Part shown: positions 34,162 through 44,000 of the stretch, one piece after another
How positions within the stretch are numbered: the first letter of the stretch is position 1
How the letters are laid out: every line of letters begins with the position of its first letter
Origin: Actinomadura mexicana
GTDB taxonomy: Bacteria > Actinomycetota > Actinomycetes > Streptosporangiales > Streptosporangiaceae
NCBI RefSeq assembly: GCF_900188105.1
Contig: NZ_FZNP01000024.1
Span: 31,835 to 95,834 of the forward strand
Length of the DNA: 64,000 bases
Direction of reading: 5' to 3'
The notes under the pieces: generated by a model
Told to the model about the DNA's origin: nothing
What the model saw: only the letters and a program-made list of their open reading frames with translations
The model's database searches: none
Program-made: the position numbers and the translations under genes

Positions 34162-35519
34162 CCGGGGACGCGGGCCGTCACCTGGCGCCGGTGGCGGCGC
34201 CGGACCCGGAGCCCTCCCTCGACCCCGGCGACGCCGCGGCGCGGGTCGTCGACGGCGTCCTGGCCGACCTCGGCGGCGGGCACCGCGGCGTGGTGGTCGA
34301 CTCCCCGCCGGGCGCCGGCAAGTCGACGCTGGTGGTCCGCGCGGCCGCGCACCTCGCCGAGGCCGGCGAGCGGCTGATGATCGTGGCGCAGACCAACGAG
34401 CAGGTCGACGACCTCATCGACCGGATCGCCGCGAAGCACCCCGGCATCACGCTGGGACGGCTGTCGGCGTCGGGCTACGTGCCGTCCGAGCGGGTCATGG
34501 CGCACCCCTCGGTGCGGGTGGCGCAGAAGGCCGACGACCTCGCCGAGCACACCGTCGTCATCGCAACGGGCGCCAAGTGGGCCACGCTCTCGGACGGGTC
34601 GTGGCCGTGGGCGATCGTGGACGAGGCGTACCAGATGCGCTCGGACCTGCTGCTGCGCATCGCCGGGCGGTTCGAGCGGGCGCTGTTCGTCGGCGACCCC
34701 GGCCAGCTCGACCCGTTCTCCACCGTCGAGGTCGAACGCTGGGCGGGCCTGACCTGGGACCCGATGCGCAGCGCCGTGTCGGTCCTGCTGGCGCACAACC
34801 CGGAGCTTCCCGTCCACCGGCTGCCGGTGTCCTGGCGGCTGCCCGCGTCGGCGGCGCCGGTCGTCTCGGAGGCGTTCTACCCGTTCACCGGGTTCCGCGC
34901 CGGGACGGGGCCGGGCGACCGGAGGCTGGAGTTCGCCGCGCGCGGCATGGGCACGACCTACGACCACGCGCTCGAGGAGGCGGCGGCCACCGGCTGGGCC
35001 CTCTACGAGCTGCCGGCGCGGCACACGCTGCGCACCGACGCCGAAGCCGTCCGGGCGACGGCGGCGCTCGCCGTGCGGCTGCTGCAACGCGGCCCCGTCG
35101 CCCACTCCGAGCTGGGCTCGAACCCGGTGGACGCCGCGCGCGTCGCGATCGGCGCGGCCCACCGCGACCAGGTCACCGCGATCCGCGCCGCGCTCGGCCC
35201 GCACGGAGAGGGCATCACCGTCGACACCGCCAACCGGCTCCAGGGCCGCGAGTACGACGTGACGGTCATGCTGCACCCGCTGTCGGGGCGCCGCGACGCG
35301 ACCGCCTTCCACCTGGAGTCTGGGCGGCTGTGCGTGCTGGCGTCGCGGCACCGCCACGCGTGCGTCGTCGTGGCGCGGGCGGGCATCCCCGAACTGCTGG
35401 ACGCGCATCCGTCCGCCGAGCCGGTGCACCTCGGCGTGCCGGTCAAGTTCCCGGACGGGTGGGAGGCGAACCAGTCGGTCCTGGCCCACCTGGCCGGGCA
35501 CCGCGTCGCCGGCGGCTAG
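34158..35519 (+). CDS. SF1B-type DNA helicase (Upf1/Dna2-like)
   Basis: This 453-residue ATPase carries the SF1 helicase motifs: Walker A DSPPGAGKST (48-57), motif Ia IVAQTNEQVDDLI, Walker B AIVDEAYQM (DEAY at 155-158), motif III FVGDPGQLDPF, motif IV-like LPVSWRLP, motif V VDTANRLQGREYDV and motif VI ASRHRHACVVVAR. The LQGREYDV and GDPGQLDP forms point to the Upf1/Dna2 branch. It is compact and has no nuclease domain of its own. I chose the GTG at 34158 because AGAGG lies 7 nt upstream; the ATG at 34152 is too close. It is the last gene of the operon. Confidence 0.88.
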   Translation: MTGDAGRHLAPVAAPDPEPSLDPGDAAARVVDGVLADLGGGHRGVVVDSPPGAGKSTLVVRAAAHLAEAGERLMIVAQTNEQVDDLIDRIAAKHPGITLGRLSASGYVPSERVMAHPSVRVAQKADDLAEHTVVIATGAKWATLSDGSWPWAIVDEAYQMRSDLLLRIAGRFERALFVGDPGQLDPFSTVEVERWAGLTWDPMRSAVSVLLAHNPELPVHRLPVSWRLPASAAPVVSEAFYPFTGFRAGTGPGDRRLEFAARGMGTTYDHALEEAAATGWALYELPARHTLRTDAEAVRATAALAVRLLQRGPVAHSELGSNPVDAARVAIGAAHRDQVTAIRAALGPHGEGITVDTANRLQGREYDVTVMLHPLSGRRDATAFHLESGRLCVLASRHRHACVVVARAGIPELLDAHPSAEPVHLGVPVKFPDGWEANQSVLAHLAGHRVAGG

Positions 35520-35533
35520 CCGGGAACCGCCGG
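35509..35533. terminator. Candidate hairpin at end of the nuclease-helicase operon
   Basis: CCGGCGG (35509-35515), within the last codons of the helicase gene, pairs with CCGCCGG (35527-35533), giving a 7-bp stem with an 11-nt loop. It lies between convergent genes. Confidence 0.4.
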
Positions 35534-35549
35534 AGCTCGGGGCGGCCGG

Positions 35550-36338
35550 TCAGGCCCGCCCGGCTGTCGCGGCCCACCGCCCGTGGTGCCGGCCGATGGT
35601 GATCGGGTGGTCGAAGCACGCGCTGACCAGCTCGGTCGTGAGGACGTCGCCGGCCGGTCCGGACGCGAGCACCCGGCCCTCGCGCAGCAGCAGCGCGTGG
35701 CTGGTGCTGACGGGCAGCTCCTCCAGGTGGTGCGTGACGAGCACGGTGGTCAGGTCGGGCCGCTCGGCGCGCAGCCGGTCGAGGCCGGCGAGCAGCCGCT
35801 CCCGGGCGGCGACGTCCAGCCCCGTGGCGGGCTCGTCGAGCAGCAGCAGCGGCGGGTCGGGCATCAGCGCCCGCGCGATCAGCGTGCGTCCCCGCTCCCC
35901 CTGCGACAGGTTCGGCCAGCGGGCCTCCGTGCGGGGCGTGAGGCCCATCAGCGCGATCAGCTCGTCCGCCCGGCGCAGGTCCTCCTCGGCCGGCGTCCAG
36001 CGCGGGACGAGCTCGATGGTGCCCGTCACGCCGGTCAGGACGATCTCGCGCACCGTCCGCGCGGACTCCAGGGGGTGGCGCGGATTGACCTGCCCGATCA
36101 GCCTGCGCAGCTCCTGGACGTCCACGCGGCCGAGCCGGCGCCCGAGGATCTCCGCCGTGCCCCGCGTCGGGTGGGTGTAGGCGCCGAGGACGCCGAGCAG
36201 CGTGCTCTTGCCGGCCCCGTTCGGGCCGATCAGCGCCCAGTGCTCGCCGCGCAGCACCGTCAGCGAGACGCGGTCGAGCAGCGGCCGCCGCTCGCGCACC
36301 AGATCGATCTTGTCGGCGTTCAGCACGACGTCGGGCAC
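35550..36338 (-). CDS. ABC transporter ATP-binding protein (ModF/YlmA-like)
   Basis: This 262-residue ATPase has Walker A GPNGAGKST (38-46), signature LSQGERGRTLIARAL, Walker B LLLLDEPATGLD and switch His VLVTHHLEEL. The insertion IGQVNPRHPLESARTVREIV and the HWALIGPNG start are typical of the soluble YlmA/ModF-like ABC group, which has no membrane partner nearby. The GTG at 36338 follows GGGAGG. No permease is adjacent, so it may be a non-transport ATPase or have a distant partner. Confidence 0.9.
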   Translation of the reverse strand: MPDVVLNADKIDLVRERRPLLDRVSLTVLRGEHWALIGPNGAGKSTLLGVLGAYTHPTRGTAEILGRRLGRVDVQELRRLIGQVNPRHPLESARTVREIVLTGVTGTIELVPRWTPAEEDLRRADELIALMGLTPRTEARWPNLSQGERGRTLIARALMPDPPLLLLDEPATGLDVAARERLLAGLDRLRAERPDLTTVLVTHHLEELPVSTSHALLLREGRVLASGPAGDVLTTELVSACFDHPITIGRHHGRWAATAGRA

Positions 36339-36530
36339 GGGACCTCCCGTTCGAGAGCACGGTATGAGGGCACGCGGGTGGATGTGGGCGTGCGGACGCG
36401 GGAGACCGGGGTCGCCGGGGCGGATGCGTCGGTGAAGGGTCCTCAACGTACCCGAACGCCGCGGCCTGGTACGAGCGAGGTGTCCGGCCGGATACTGTGA
36501 GAGCCGGTGCCTCAGCGATCGGGGAGGGAC

Positions 36531-37046
36531 ATGGAGGACCTCGGCTTCATGTGCGCCCGCTGCGGCGGCGAGGTGCACGACGTGACGCACAACCGCGAGG
36601 GCTCGCTCGACGGCGTCGGCTACCGCCACAACCGGCGGGTGGAGCCGTGGGACCACGAGCTCGAGCTCGCGGTCGGCGAGCCCGCCCCGCTCGACCAGGT
36701 GTGCGACTTCTGCGGTGTGGCCGCGCCGCGCTGGCTCTACTACCCCACGCTCGACCCCGACGACACCGACATGTTCGAGGTAGAGCTCGACACCACGCAC
36801 CTGTCGGACGACGACACCGCCGTGGCCGTCCTGAACATGCTCTATCCCTGGTATGGGTGCGACACCTGCTCCGTCCTCGTCGCCGACCGGAACGTCGACC
36901 TGCTCATCGCCCGCGCTCTCGACCGCACCCCCGTATCCGCGGACGGTCCCGTCGACGAGGAGACCGTCCGGGCCCGCCTGCGCGGCTCCCTCTCGGTCTT
37001 CTTCACCACCCGTCCGGGCAGGCCGCAGCCTTCCCGGGCCGTGTAG
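36531..37046 (+). CDS. Zinc-ribbon hypothetical protein (171 aa)
   Basis: This protein starts at the ATG at 36531 behind GGGGAGGG. Three CxxC pairs are visible: CARC (residues 8-11), CDFC (about 59-62) and CDTC (about 111-114), so one or two zinc sites are likely. The rest is acidic (PTLDPDDTDMFEVELDTTHL). It is cytosolic and has no catalytic motif I know. It stands alone between the ABC ATPase and the hotdog protein genes. Confidence 0.8.
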   Translation: MEDLGFMCARCGGEVHDVTHNREGSLDGVGYRHNRRVEPWDHELELAVGEPAPLDQVCDFCGVAAPRWLYYPTLDPDDTDMFEVELDTTHLSDDDTAVAVLNMLYPWYGCDTCSVLVADRNVDLLIARALDRTPVSADGPVDEETVRARLRGSLSVFFTTRPGRPQPSRAV

Positions 37047-37147
37047 CGCGGGCGCGTCCGGCTACCCCCGGGGGGGTGGATTGTCGGCGGGGCTCAATAT
37101 GATCGGTCCCGTTTTGGTTTGACGGATGTGAGCACGGGGGAAAAGAA

Positions 37148-37837
37148 ATGATCATCGAGAGGCGGTTCCACGGGCCGGACGGGTCCGGGAACGGCGGGTA
37201 CGTGGCGGGGCGCCTGGCGGGGAGGGTGCCGATCGACACGGTGACGGTGACGCTGCGGCGGCCGCCGCCGCTGGACACCGAGCTCACCGTCACGGTCGAG
37301 GACGAGCGCGGGCACAGCGCCCGGCTGTGGGACGGCGAGCGGCTCATCGCCGAGGCTCTCGCGGGGGCGATCGTGGTGCCGCCCGTCGCGGCGGTCACGT
37401 TCGAGGAGGCTCTGACGGCGGCGGAGAAGTACCGGGCGGCGGAGAACCACCCGTTCCCGGGCTGTTTCGTGTGCGGGCCGGAGCGCGAACCCGGTGACGG
37501 GCTGCGGCTCGAACCGGGGCCCGTCTCCGAGGGCGCCGTCGCGGCGCCGTGGGTCCCCGAGCGGGTGCCCGAGCGGGAGCTGGTGTGGGCCGCGCTGGAC
37601 TGCCCCGGCGGCTGGTCGTTCGACGTGGCGGGCCGCCCGGCGGTCCTCGGCACGATGACGGCGCAGGTCATGGACGTGCCGGAGGCAGGTGAGCGGTGCG
37701 TCGTGATGGGGCTCGCGCGCAGCCGCGAGGGCCGCAAGATGCACGCGGCGACCGCCCTGTACGGAGCGGACGGGCGGCTCCTCGGCCGCGCCGAGCAGAT
37801 CTGGATCGAAGTCGATCCCGAGACGTTCGGGCGCTGA
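37148..37837 (+). CDS. Hotdog-fold thioesterase-like protein
   Basis: This 229-residue protein begins with FHGPDGSGNGGYVAGRLAG, the substrate-helix start of a double-hotdog family common in actinobacteria and often annotated as hypothetical. The two halves are joined by the CFVCGPER segment (PGCFVCGPEREPGDGLRLEP), a CxxCG knuckle found in this family. A C-terminal hotdog strand pair (EQIWIEVDPETFG) closes the fold. Thioesterase activity is plausible, not shown. GGGGGAAAAG precedes the ATG. Confidence 0.78.
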   Translation: MIIERRFHGPDGSGNGGYVAGRLAGRVPIDTVTVTLRRPPPLDTELTVTVEDERGHSARLWDGERLIAEALAGAIVVPPVAAVTFEEALTAAEKYRAAENHPFPGCFVCGPEREPGDGLRLEPGPVSEGAVAAPWVPERVPERELVWAALDCPGGWSFDVAGRPAVLGTMTAQVMDVPEAGERCVVMGLARSREGRKMHAATALYGADGRLLGRAEQIWIEVDPETFGR

Positions 37838-37969
37838 CCGGCCGGCCGACGATCCGACGGCGCAGCCGCCCGGGTCCGCCAGTTTCGGCGAAGTGTGTCG
37901 TCCGACACTGTCACTCGTGCCGGATCCGCTGTTCAATCTGAGCTTCCGCGGAAAACGGGAGGCGGATCG

Positions 37970-38185
37970 ATGCGCGGTGACGGGTTACTCATCGTGGGGC
38001 TGGTGGCACTGACCGTGTACACGGGGGCTTACTGGGAGCAGGCTCGCCGCGCCGCGGTGGACATGGGGCGGAGCCATCGGAGGGTCCCCTCGCCGCGGCG
38101 GACCGCGGCGAGGGAGCGCGACCAGGTCCTGATGTCCGCCTCGGTGGCGGCGCTGGCGCTGGTCCTGGTGGTCGGCCTCGGCTGA
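37970..38185 (+). CDS. Small two-helix membrane protein (71 aa)
   Basis: This 71-residue protein starts at the ATG at 37970 behind GGGAGGCGG. It has two hydrophobic helices (LLIVGLVALTVYTGAYW at about 6-22 and MSASVAALALVLVVGLG at 55-71) and a basic loop (MGRSHRRVPSPRRTAARERD) expected in the cytosol. No family is recognised. Confidence 0.7.
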   Translation: MRGDGLLIVGLVALTVYTGAYWEQARRAAVDMGRSHRRVPSPRRTAARERDQVLMSASVAALALVLVVGLG

Positions 38186-38218
38186 GCCCGGACGGCGCGG
38201 CCGCCCGGGCCTGGACGG

Positions 38219-39751
38219 TCAGGGGCCGGTGAACAGGGGGTCCTCCCAGTCCACACCATTGAGGGAGCGGCCCTGGTTCGGGGGGTTGCCGCCCGGGGCG
38301 GGATGGCCGCCGGTGGTCGATGCCGGCGTCCCGTTCGGGGCGGGAGGCGGGCTCGGGACGGGGGCCCCGAGGGGGACCGGCGCACCGGAGCGGGCCGGGG
38401 GGCCGCCCGGGAAGGGGCCGCCGATCGGGGGCGGGCCCGGTGGCATGCCGGGCGCCGGGGCGGTGCCGGGCGCGCCGGTGGGCGGCACGGCGGGCGGGGG
38501 CCCCGGGTGGCCGCCGCCGGACATCCGCCCGCCGGGCGGGAAGTTCGACGACAGCGTGTTGTGGGTGAGCTGGTCGATCTGGCGCCGGGCGCGGTCGGCC
38601 TCGGCGCGGGCGGCGTCGCGCTCCTCGGCGAGGGCGGTCAGCGCCGCCTGCTGCTCGGCGACCGACTGCGACAGCTGCCGCAACTGCACCGCCTGGTCGT
38701 TGACCTTGGTGCTCAGCTCCTCCCGCTCGGCCGTCGCGGCCGTGGCCTGTGCCAGCGCGGCGTCGCGCTCCTTGGAGGCCTCGTCGGCGCGGGCGTTGGC
38801 GCGGACGACCTGCGCCTCGGCCTCCGACTGCGCGCGCATGGCGGTGGTGCGCTCGGCCTCGGCCTTGCTGGCGGCCTGCATGGCGCGCTGCCGCTGGGCC
38901 TCGGTGTCGCGCATGGCGTTGCGCAGGTCCTCGGCGCCCTGCTTGGCGACCGCGGCCTCCACCCGCTGCGCCTCGGCGGCGCCCTCCGCCTCGGCGAGCT
39001 TGGCGTGCAGGCCGACGAGCTCGGCCCGCGCGGCCTCCAGCGCGGCGAGCAGCTCGGTCTCCCGGGCCGCGACCCGGTCGCGCTCGCTCTCGGCGGCGAG
39101 CTTGGCCGTCATGGACTGCTGCGCGATCTGGTGGGCCTCTTCCCACGCCTGCTGCGCGGCGTCGCGCTTGGCGGTGGCGAGCTTGGCCTCCTCGCGGGCG
39201 CGCCCGGCTTCCCCCTCGGCGGTCTCCGCGCGCTTGCGGGACGAGACGGCCTCGTGCCATGCCTCCTCGGCCTTGCGCTGGGAGGCGTCGCGCTCGCTCT
39301 GCGCGATGGCGAGCTCGCGGGCGGCCTCGGCGCGCACCTCGGCGACGCGGCGCTCCACGCCGGCGACGCTCAGCTCGGAGGTCAGCGAGTCGGCGAGCGC
39401 GTCGGCGGCCCGCTCCATCCGCTCGACGATCTCCCACGCCGACGCGACCTGCCCGGTGAGGCCCGGCGCGTCCCGGCCGCGGTCGCGGCGCTCGCGCGCC
39501 TCGCGGGCGCAGGCGCCGTCGTTGTCCTGGCAGTAGCGGACGGTACGGGTGGCGCCGACCGGCTGCGGGACGGGCCGCCCGCAGTTGGCGCACGGCCAGA
39601 CCGCGACCGGGTCGCCCATGCGCGCGACCGCGGTCTCGACGGCAGCCCCGGGCCCCGTGCCCCTGTGAGCCGAGCCCTCGGAGACCGCGCCCTGGGGAGC
39701 CGCGGCCATCTCCTCGGGGCCGCTATTGTCGCGCTCTTCGCTGTTAGGCAT
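38219..39751 (-). CDS. Coiled-coil protein with N-terminal Cys ribbon and Pro-rich tail
   Basis: This 510-residue protein starts at the ATG at 39751. It has a short disordered N-terminus, a Cys motif (CANCGRPVPQP and later CQDNDGAC, about 53-80), then some 300 residues of Ala/Glu/Arg heptads forming a long coiled coil (for example ERDASQRKAEEAWHEAVSSR), and a 110-residue Gly/Pro tail (GGGHPGPPPAVPPTGAPG). The architecture suggests a cytoskeletal or scaffold protein; similar proteins are conserved in actinomycetes but unnamed. It lies 27 nt downstream of the prolyl aminopeptidase gene (which ends near 39779) and may be co-transcribed. Confidence 0.85.
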   Translation of the reverse strand: MPNSEERDNSGPEEMAAAPQGAVSEGSAHRGTGPGAAVETAVARMGDPVAVWPCANCGRPVPQPVGATRTVRYCQDNDGACAREARERRDRGRDAPGLTGQVASAWEIVERMERAADALADSLTSELSVAGVERRVAEVRAEAARELAIAQSERDASQRKAEEAWHEAVSSRKRAETAEGEAGRAREEAKLATAKRDAAQQAWEEAHQIAQQSMTAKLAAESERDRVAARETELLAALEAARAELVGLHAKLAEAEGAAEAQRVEAAVAKQGAEDLRNAMRDTEAQRQRAMQAASKAEAERTTAMRAQSEAEAQVVRANARADEASKERDAALAQATAATAEREELSTKVNDQAVQLRQLSQSVAEQQAALTALAEERDAARAEADRARRQIDQLTHNTLSSNFPPGGRMSGGGHPGPPPAVPPTGAPGTAPAPGMPPGPPPIGGPFPGGPPARSGAPVPLGAPVPSPPPAPNGTPASTTGGHPAPGGNPPNQGRSLNGVDWEDPLFTGP

Positions 39752-39778
39752 GGAATGAACCTTACGCACCCCCGCGCG

Positions 39779-40786
39779 TCACTGCAGTGACTTGGGTGGT
39801 ACATGTGGGGGCGGCCACTTCGCGGAAAAGTGAGCGGCGAAAGCGTCGGTGGCCTCGATGAGGCGGTCGCGCGTGCCGGGTTCGCCGCCGCCGTGCCCGG
39901 CGTCCTCGACGATGTGGAACCTCGCCTCCGGCCACGCGCGGTGCAGGTCCCACGCCTGCTCCAGCGGTGTCTTCATGTCGTAGCGCCCGTTCACGATCAC
40001 GGCGGGGATGTGCCGGACGCGGTCCACGCCCGCGAGCAGGCCCCCGGCCGGGAGGAAGCCCCCGTTCGCGATGTAGTGGTTCATGATGCGGGCGAAGGCC
40101 ACCACCACCGCGTCGTCCAGCTCCGGCGGCGGGACGGGCAGGAGCGTGTTGGCCGCCATCTCCCACGCGGCCCAGGCGCGGGCGGCGGGTAGGCGGACGC
40201 CCGGGTCCGGGTGGCCGACGCGGCGGCCATAGGCGGCCAGCAGGTCGTCCTGCTCGGCGGGCGGGATCGCGTCCCGGAACGCCGCCCACTCGGCCGGGAA
40301 GAGGCGCGCCGCACCGGTCGGGGCCAGCCCCCACGGCTCGTCCCACGGACGGACGAGGTAGATGCCGCGCAGCACCATCGCGCTGACCCGGCCGGGATGC
40401 GTCTGCGCGTACGCGAGCGCCAGGGTGCTCCCCCAGCTGCCGCCGAACACGAGCCAGCTCTCGATCGACAGGTGCTCGCGCAGGCGCTCCATGTCGGCCA
40501 CCAGGTGCGGCGTGGTGTTGTGGTCGAGCGACACCGCCGGGTCGCCGGCGCCCGGCAGGCTCCGGCCGCAGTTGCGCTGGTCGAACAGCACGATGCGGTA
40601 CCGGGACGGGTCGAAGAACCGCCGGTGGTCGGGCAGGGCTCCGCCTCCGGGCCCGCCGTGCAGGAACACCGCGGGCAGTCCGTCGGGATTGCCGCAGGTC
40701 TCCCAGTGGACACGGTTGCCGTCGCCGACGTCCAGCAGCCCGGAGTCGTAGGGCTCGATCGGTGGGTAGTACTCCCGCAAGGCCAT
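39779..40786 (-). CDS. pip: Prolyl aminopeptidase
   Basis: This 335-residue alpha/beta hydrolase removes N-terminal proline from peptides. The family marks are all present: HGGPGGG in the oxyanion region, DQRNCGRS, nucleophile GGSWGSTLALAYAQ, RYDMKTPLEQAWDL with the Asp region, and His in DAGHGGGE. Length fits the monomeric bacterial enzyme (about 315-340). The start is the ATG at 40786. It is divergent from the small Zn-ribbon gene at 40860. Confidence 0.95.
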   Translation of the reverse strand: MALREYYPPIEPYDSGLLDVGDGNRVHWETCGNPDGLPAVFLHGGPGGGALPDHRRFFDPSRYRIVLFDQRNCGRSLPGAGDPAVSLDHNTTPHLVADMERLREHLSIESWLVFGGSWGSTLALAYAQTHPGRVSAMVLRGIYLVRPWDEPWGLAPTGAARLFPAEWAAFRDAIPPAEQDDLLAAYGRRVGHPDPGVRLPAARAWAAWEMAANTLLPVPPPELDDAVVVAFARIMNHYIANGGFLPAGGLLAGVDRVRHIPAVIVNGRYDMKTPLEQAWDLHRAWPEARFHIVEDAGHGGGEPGTRDRLIEATDAFAAHFSAKWPPPHVPPKSLQ

Positions 40787-40859
40787 GTCCCAGTATCACC
40801 CGATAATGATCATGGGTCGACCCGCCGCTCCCCCGCCCGCGTGACGCTACCCTCCCGGC

Positions 40860-41084
40860 ATGACGCAGCCGACATGCACGCAGTGCGAGGGCGAGGACCT
40901 CGAACAGGGCTTCATCGAGGACGCGGGCGAGGCCTCCCGGGGCTACGCCCGCTGGATCCTCGGGCCGCTGGAGAAGGGCGTCTTCGGCGGAGCGAAGCGC
41001 ATGGGCCGGCCCCGCCGGCAGATCGACGCGCTGCGGTGCCGCCGGTGCGGGCACCTGGAGCTGTTCGCGCGCACTCCCGGCTAG
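40860..41084 (+). CDS. Small zinc-ribbon hypothetical protein (74 aa)
   Basis: This 74-residue protein has a CTQC pair at residues 6-9 and CRRC near 60-63, enough for a Cys4 zinc ribbon. Between them is GFIEDAGEASRGYARWILGP, an amphipathic segment. Small proteins with this layout occur in many actinobacteria without a known role. It overlaps the convergent hrpA gene by 4 nt at the stop codons. Confidence 0.75.
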   Translation: MTQPTCTQCEGEDLEQGFIEDAGEASRGYARWILGPLEKGVFGGAKRMGRPRRQIDALRCRRCGHLELFARTPG

Positions 41085-44000
41085 AGCTGGGCCATCGCCT
41101 TGCGGATGCGCTTGTCGGAGACGGGGTAGCGGGTGCCGAGCTGCTGGGCGAAGAGGCTGACCCGCAGCTCCTCCAGCATCCAGCGGATCTGCCGGGCCGG
41201 CTCCTCCTCGCGCCGGGCCGGATGGAGCCGGCGCAGGGTCTGGTCGTACTCCTGCGTCAGGACCTCGACCTGGTGCGCGAGCATGCGGTCGCGTCCCGGG
41301 TTCTCGGGGAGCTTGTCGAGCCTGACCTGGAGGGCGCGCAGGTAGCGCGGCAGATCCGGCAGCCGGGCCCAGCCGGTCGCGGTGACGAACCCCGGCCGGA
41401 CGAGCGTGCCGAGATGGCCGCGGACGTCGGTGAGCGCCGGGACCAGGGTGAGGCTCGCCGTGCCGCGCAGCCGCCGGTCGATCTCGTGCGCCTCGGCGAG
41501 GATCCGCTCGACCAGGCCGACGATCTGGGCCGTCGCGTCGTACAGGTCGGCGCGGACCCGGTCGTACAGGGAACCGTAGCCGTCCTCGTCCCACGCGGGC
41601 CCGCCCGCCTCGGCGATGAGCCGGTCGGCGGCGGCGGTGACGCAGTCGTCGAACAGCGCCGCCACGGAGCCGTGCGGGTTGTGGCTGAGCGCCAGCTTGC
41701 CCTGGTTGGTCAGGCGGCCCTGGATGAGCTTCACCGGCGACGGCGCGTTCAGCAGGATCAGCCGCCGCGTGCCGAGCCACATCGCGCGGCGCTGCTCGGC
41801 CTCCGTCTCGTACATGCGGACGGCGACGGTGCCGCCCTCGTCGGTGAGCGCGGGATAGGCCTTGACGTCGTAGCCGGCCTGGTTGCGCTCGTAGGTGCGG
41901 GGCAGCTCGCCGATCGTCCACGCGGTGAGCCCGGACCGCTCGATCGTGGACGCCGCCTTGGACAGCGTCCCGCGCACCTTCCCGGCGAGACGGCGTTTGA
42001 GCTCGTCCAGGTCGGTGCCCTCGCCGAGGGCCCGGCCCGCCGCGTCCACCACCCGGAACGTGATGCGCAGGTGGGCGGGCAGCCGGGACGGGTCCCACAC
42101 CTCCCGCGCGACCGGCACGCTCGTCATCGCGGTCAGCTCGCGCTCCAGGGCGTCCAGCAGGGGCTCGGTGCGCGGTGCGACGCGGTCGAGGATCTTGCGG
42201 GCGTAGTCGGGCGCCGGGACGAAGTTGACGCGCAGCTGCTTCGGCAGCGACCGGATCAGCTCGGTGACCAGTTCGGTGCGCAGGCCCGGCACCTGCCAGT
42301 CGAAGCCGGCCGGCCGCACCTGGTTGAGGACCTGGACGGGGATGTGCAGGGTGACGCCGTCGGCGTCGGTGCCCGGCTCGAACTGGTAGGTGAGGCGCAG
42401 CCGCAGCGCGCCCTGCTGCCAGACGTCCGGGTAGTCGGATTCGCTGACCCCGCCCGCGGACTCGTTGATGAGCATCGACTTCTCGAAGCCGAGCAGGTCG
42501 GGGTCGGCGCGCCGGGCGTTCTTCCACCAGGAGTCGAAGTGCCGCCCGGAGACGACGTCCTCGGGGATCCGCGCGTCGTAGAAGTCGAAGAGGGTCTCGT
42601 CGTCCACGAGGATGTCGCGGCGCCGGGCGCGGTGCTCCAGCTCCTCCACCTCGTCCAGCAGGGCGCGGTTGTCGTGGAAGAACCGGTGGTGGGTCTCCCA
42701 GTCGCCCTCGACGAGCGCGTGCCGGATGAACAGCTCGCGCGCCAGCGCCGGGTCGATGGCGCCGTAGTTGACGCGGCGGTCGGCGACGATCGGAACCCCG
42801 TAGAGGGTGACCTTCTCGCGCGCCATGACGGCCGCCTGCTTCTTCGACCAGTGCGGCTCGCTGTAGTCGCGCTTCACCAGGTGCTGCGCGAGGGGCTCGA
42901 CCCACTCGGGCTCGATCCTGGCGTTGATCCGCCCCCACAGCCGGGACGTCTCGACCAGCTCGGCCGCCATCACCCAGCGCGGCGGCTTCTTGAACAGCGA
43001 CGACCCCGGGAACACGGCGAACTTCGCGCCCCGGGCGCCGAGGTACTCCTGCCCGCGCCGCTGCTTGTCCTTCTTGTCGGCGTCCATCAGGCCGATGTGG
43101 GAGAGCAGGCCGGCGAGCAGCGAGGTGTGGATGCGGTCGGGCGGCGCGTCGGCGGTGTTGAGCGTGACGCCGAGCGACTTGGCCACCTGCTTGAGCTGGC
43201 CGTGCAGGTCCTGCCACTCGCGGATGCGCAGGTAGTGCAGGAACTCGTTCTTGCACATGCGGCGGAACGCGCTGCCCGACAGCTCCGCCTGCTGCTCGCG
43301 CAGGTAGTTCCACAAGTTCAGGTAGGCGAGGAAGTCGGAGCCGGGGTCGGCGAACCGGCGGTGCCGCTCGTCGGCGGCCTGCTGGTTCTCGGCGGGGCGC
43401 TCGCGCGGGTCCTGGATGGACAGCGCCGCCGCGATGATCAGTACCTCGCGGACGCAGCCGTTGCGGTCGGCCTCCAGGATCATGCGCCCGAGCCGGGGGT
43501 CGACGGGCAGCTGGGCGAGCCGGCGGCCGAGCCGGGTGAGGCGCTTGCGCGGGTCCTTCTCGGCCGGGTCGATCGCGCCGAGCTCGTGCAGCAGGTCCAC
43601 GCCGGCCTTGATGTTGCGGCGGTCCGGCGGCTCCACGAACGGGAACGCGGCGATGTCGCCGAGGCCGAGCGCGGTCATCTGCAGGATGACCGACGCGAGG
43701 TTGGTCCGCAGGATCTCCGGCTCGGTGAACTCCGGGCGGGACTCGAAGTCCTCCTCGGTGTACAACCGGATGCACACGCCCTCGGAGACACGGCCGCAGC
43801 GGCCCTTGCGCTGGTTCGCCGAGGCCTGCGACACCGGCTCGATCGGGAGCCGCTGCACCTTCAGCCGGTGGCTGTAGCGGGAGATGCGCGCGGTGCCGGG
43901 GTCGACGACGTACTTGATGCCGGGGACCGTCAGCGACGTCTCCGCGACGTTGGTGGCGAGCACGACCCGCCGCCCGCGGTGCGGCTGGAACACCCGGTGC

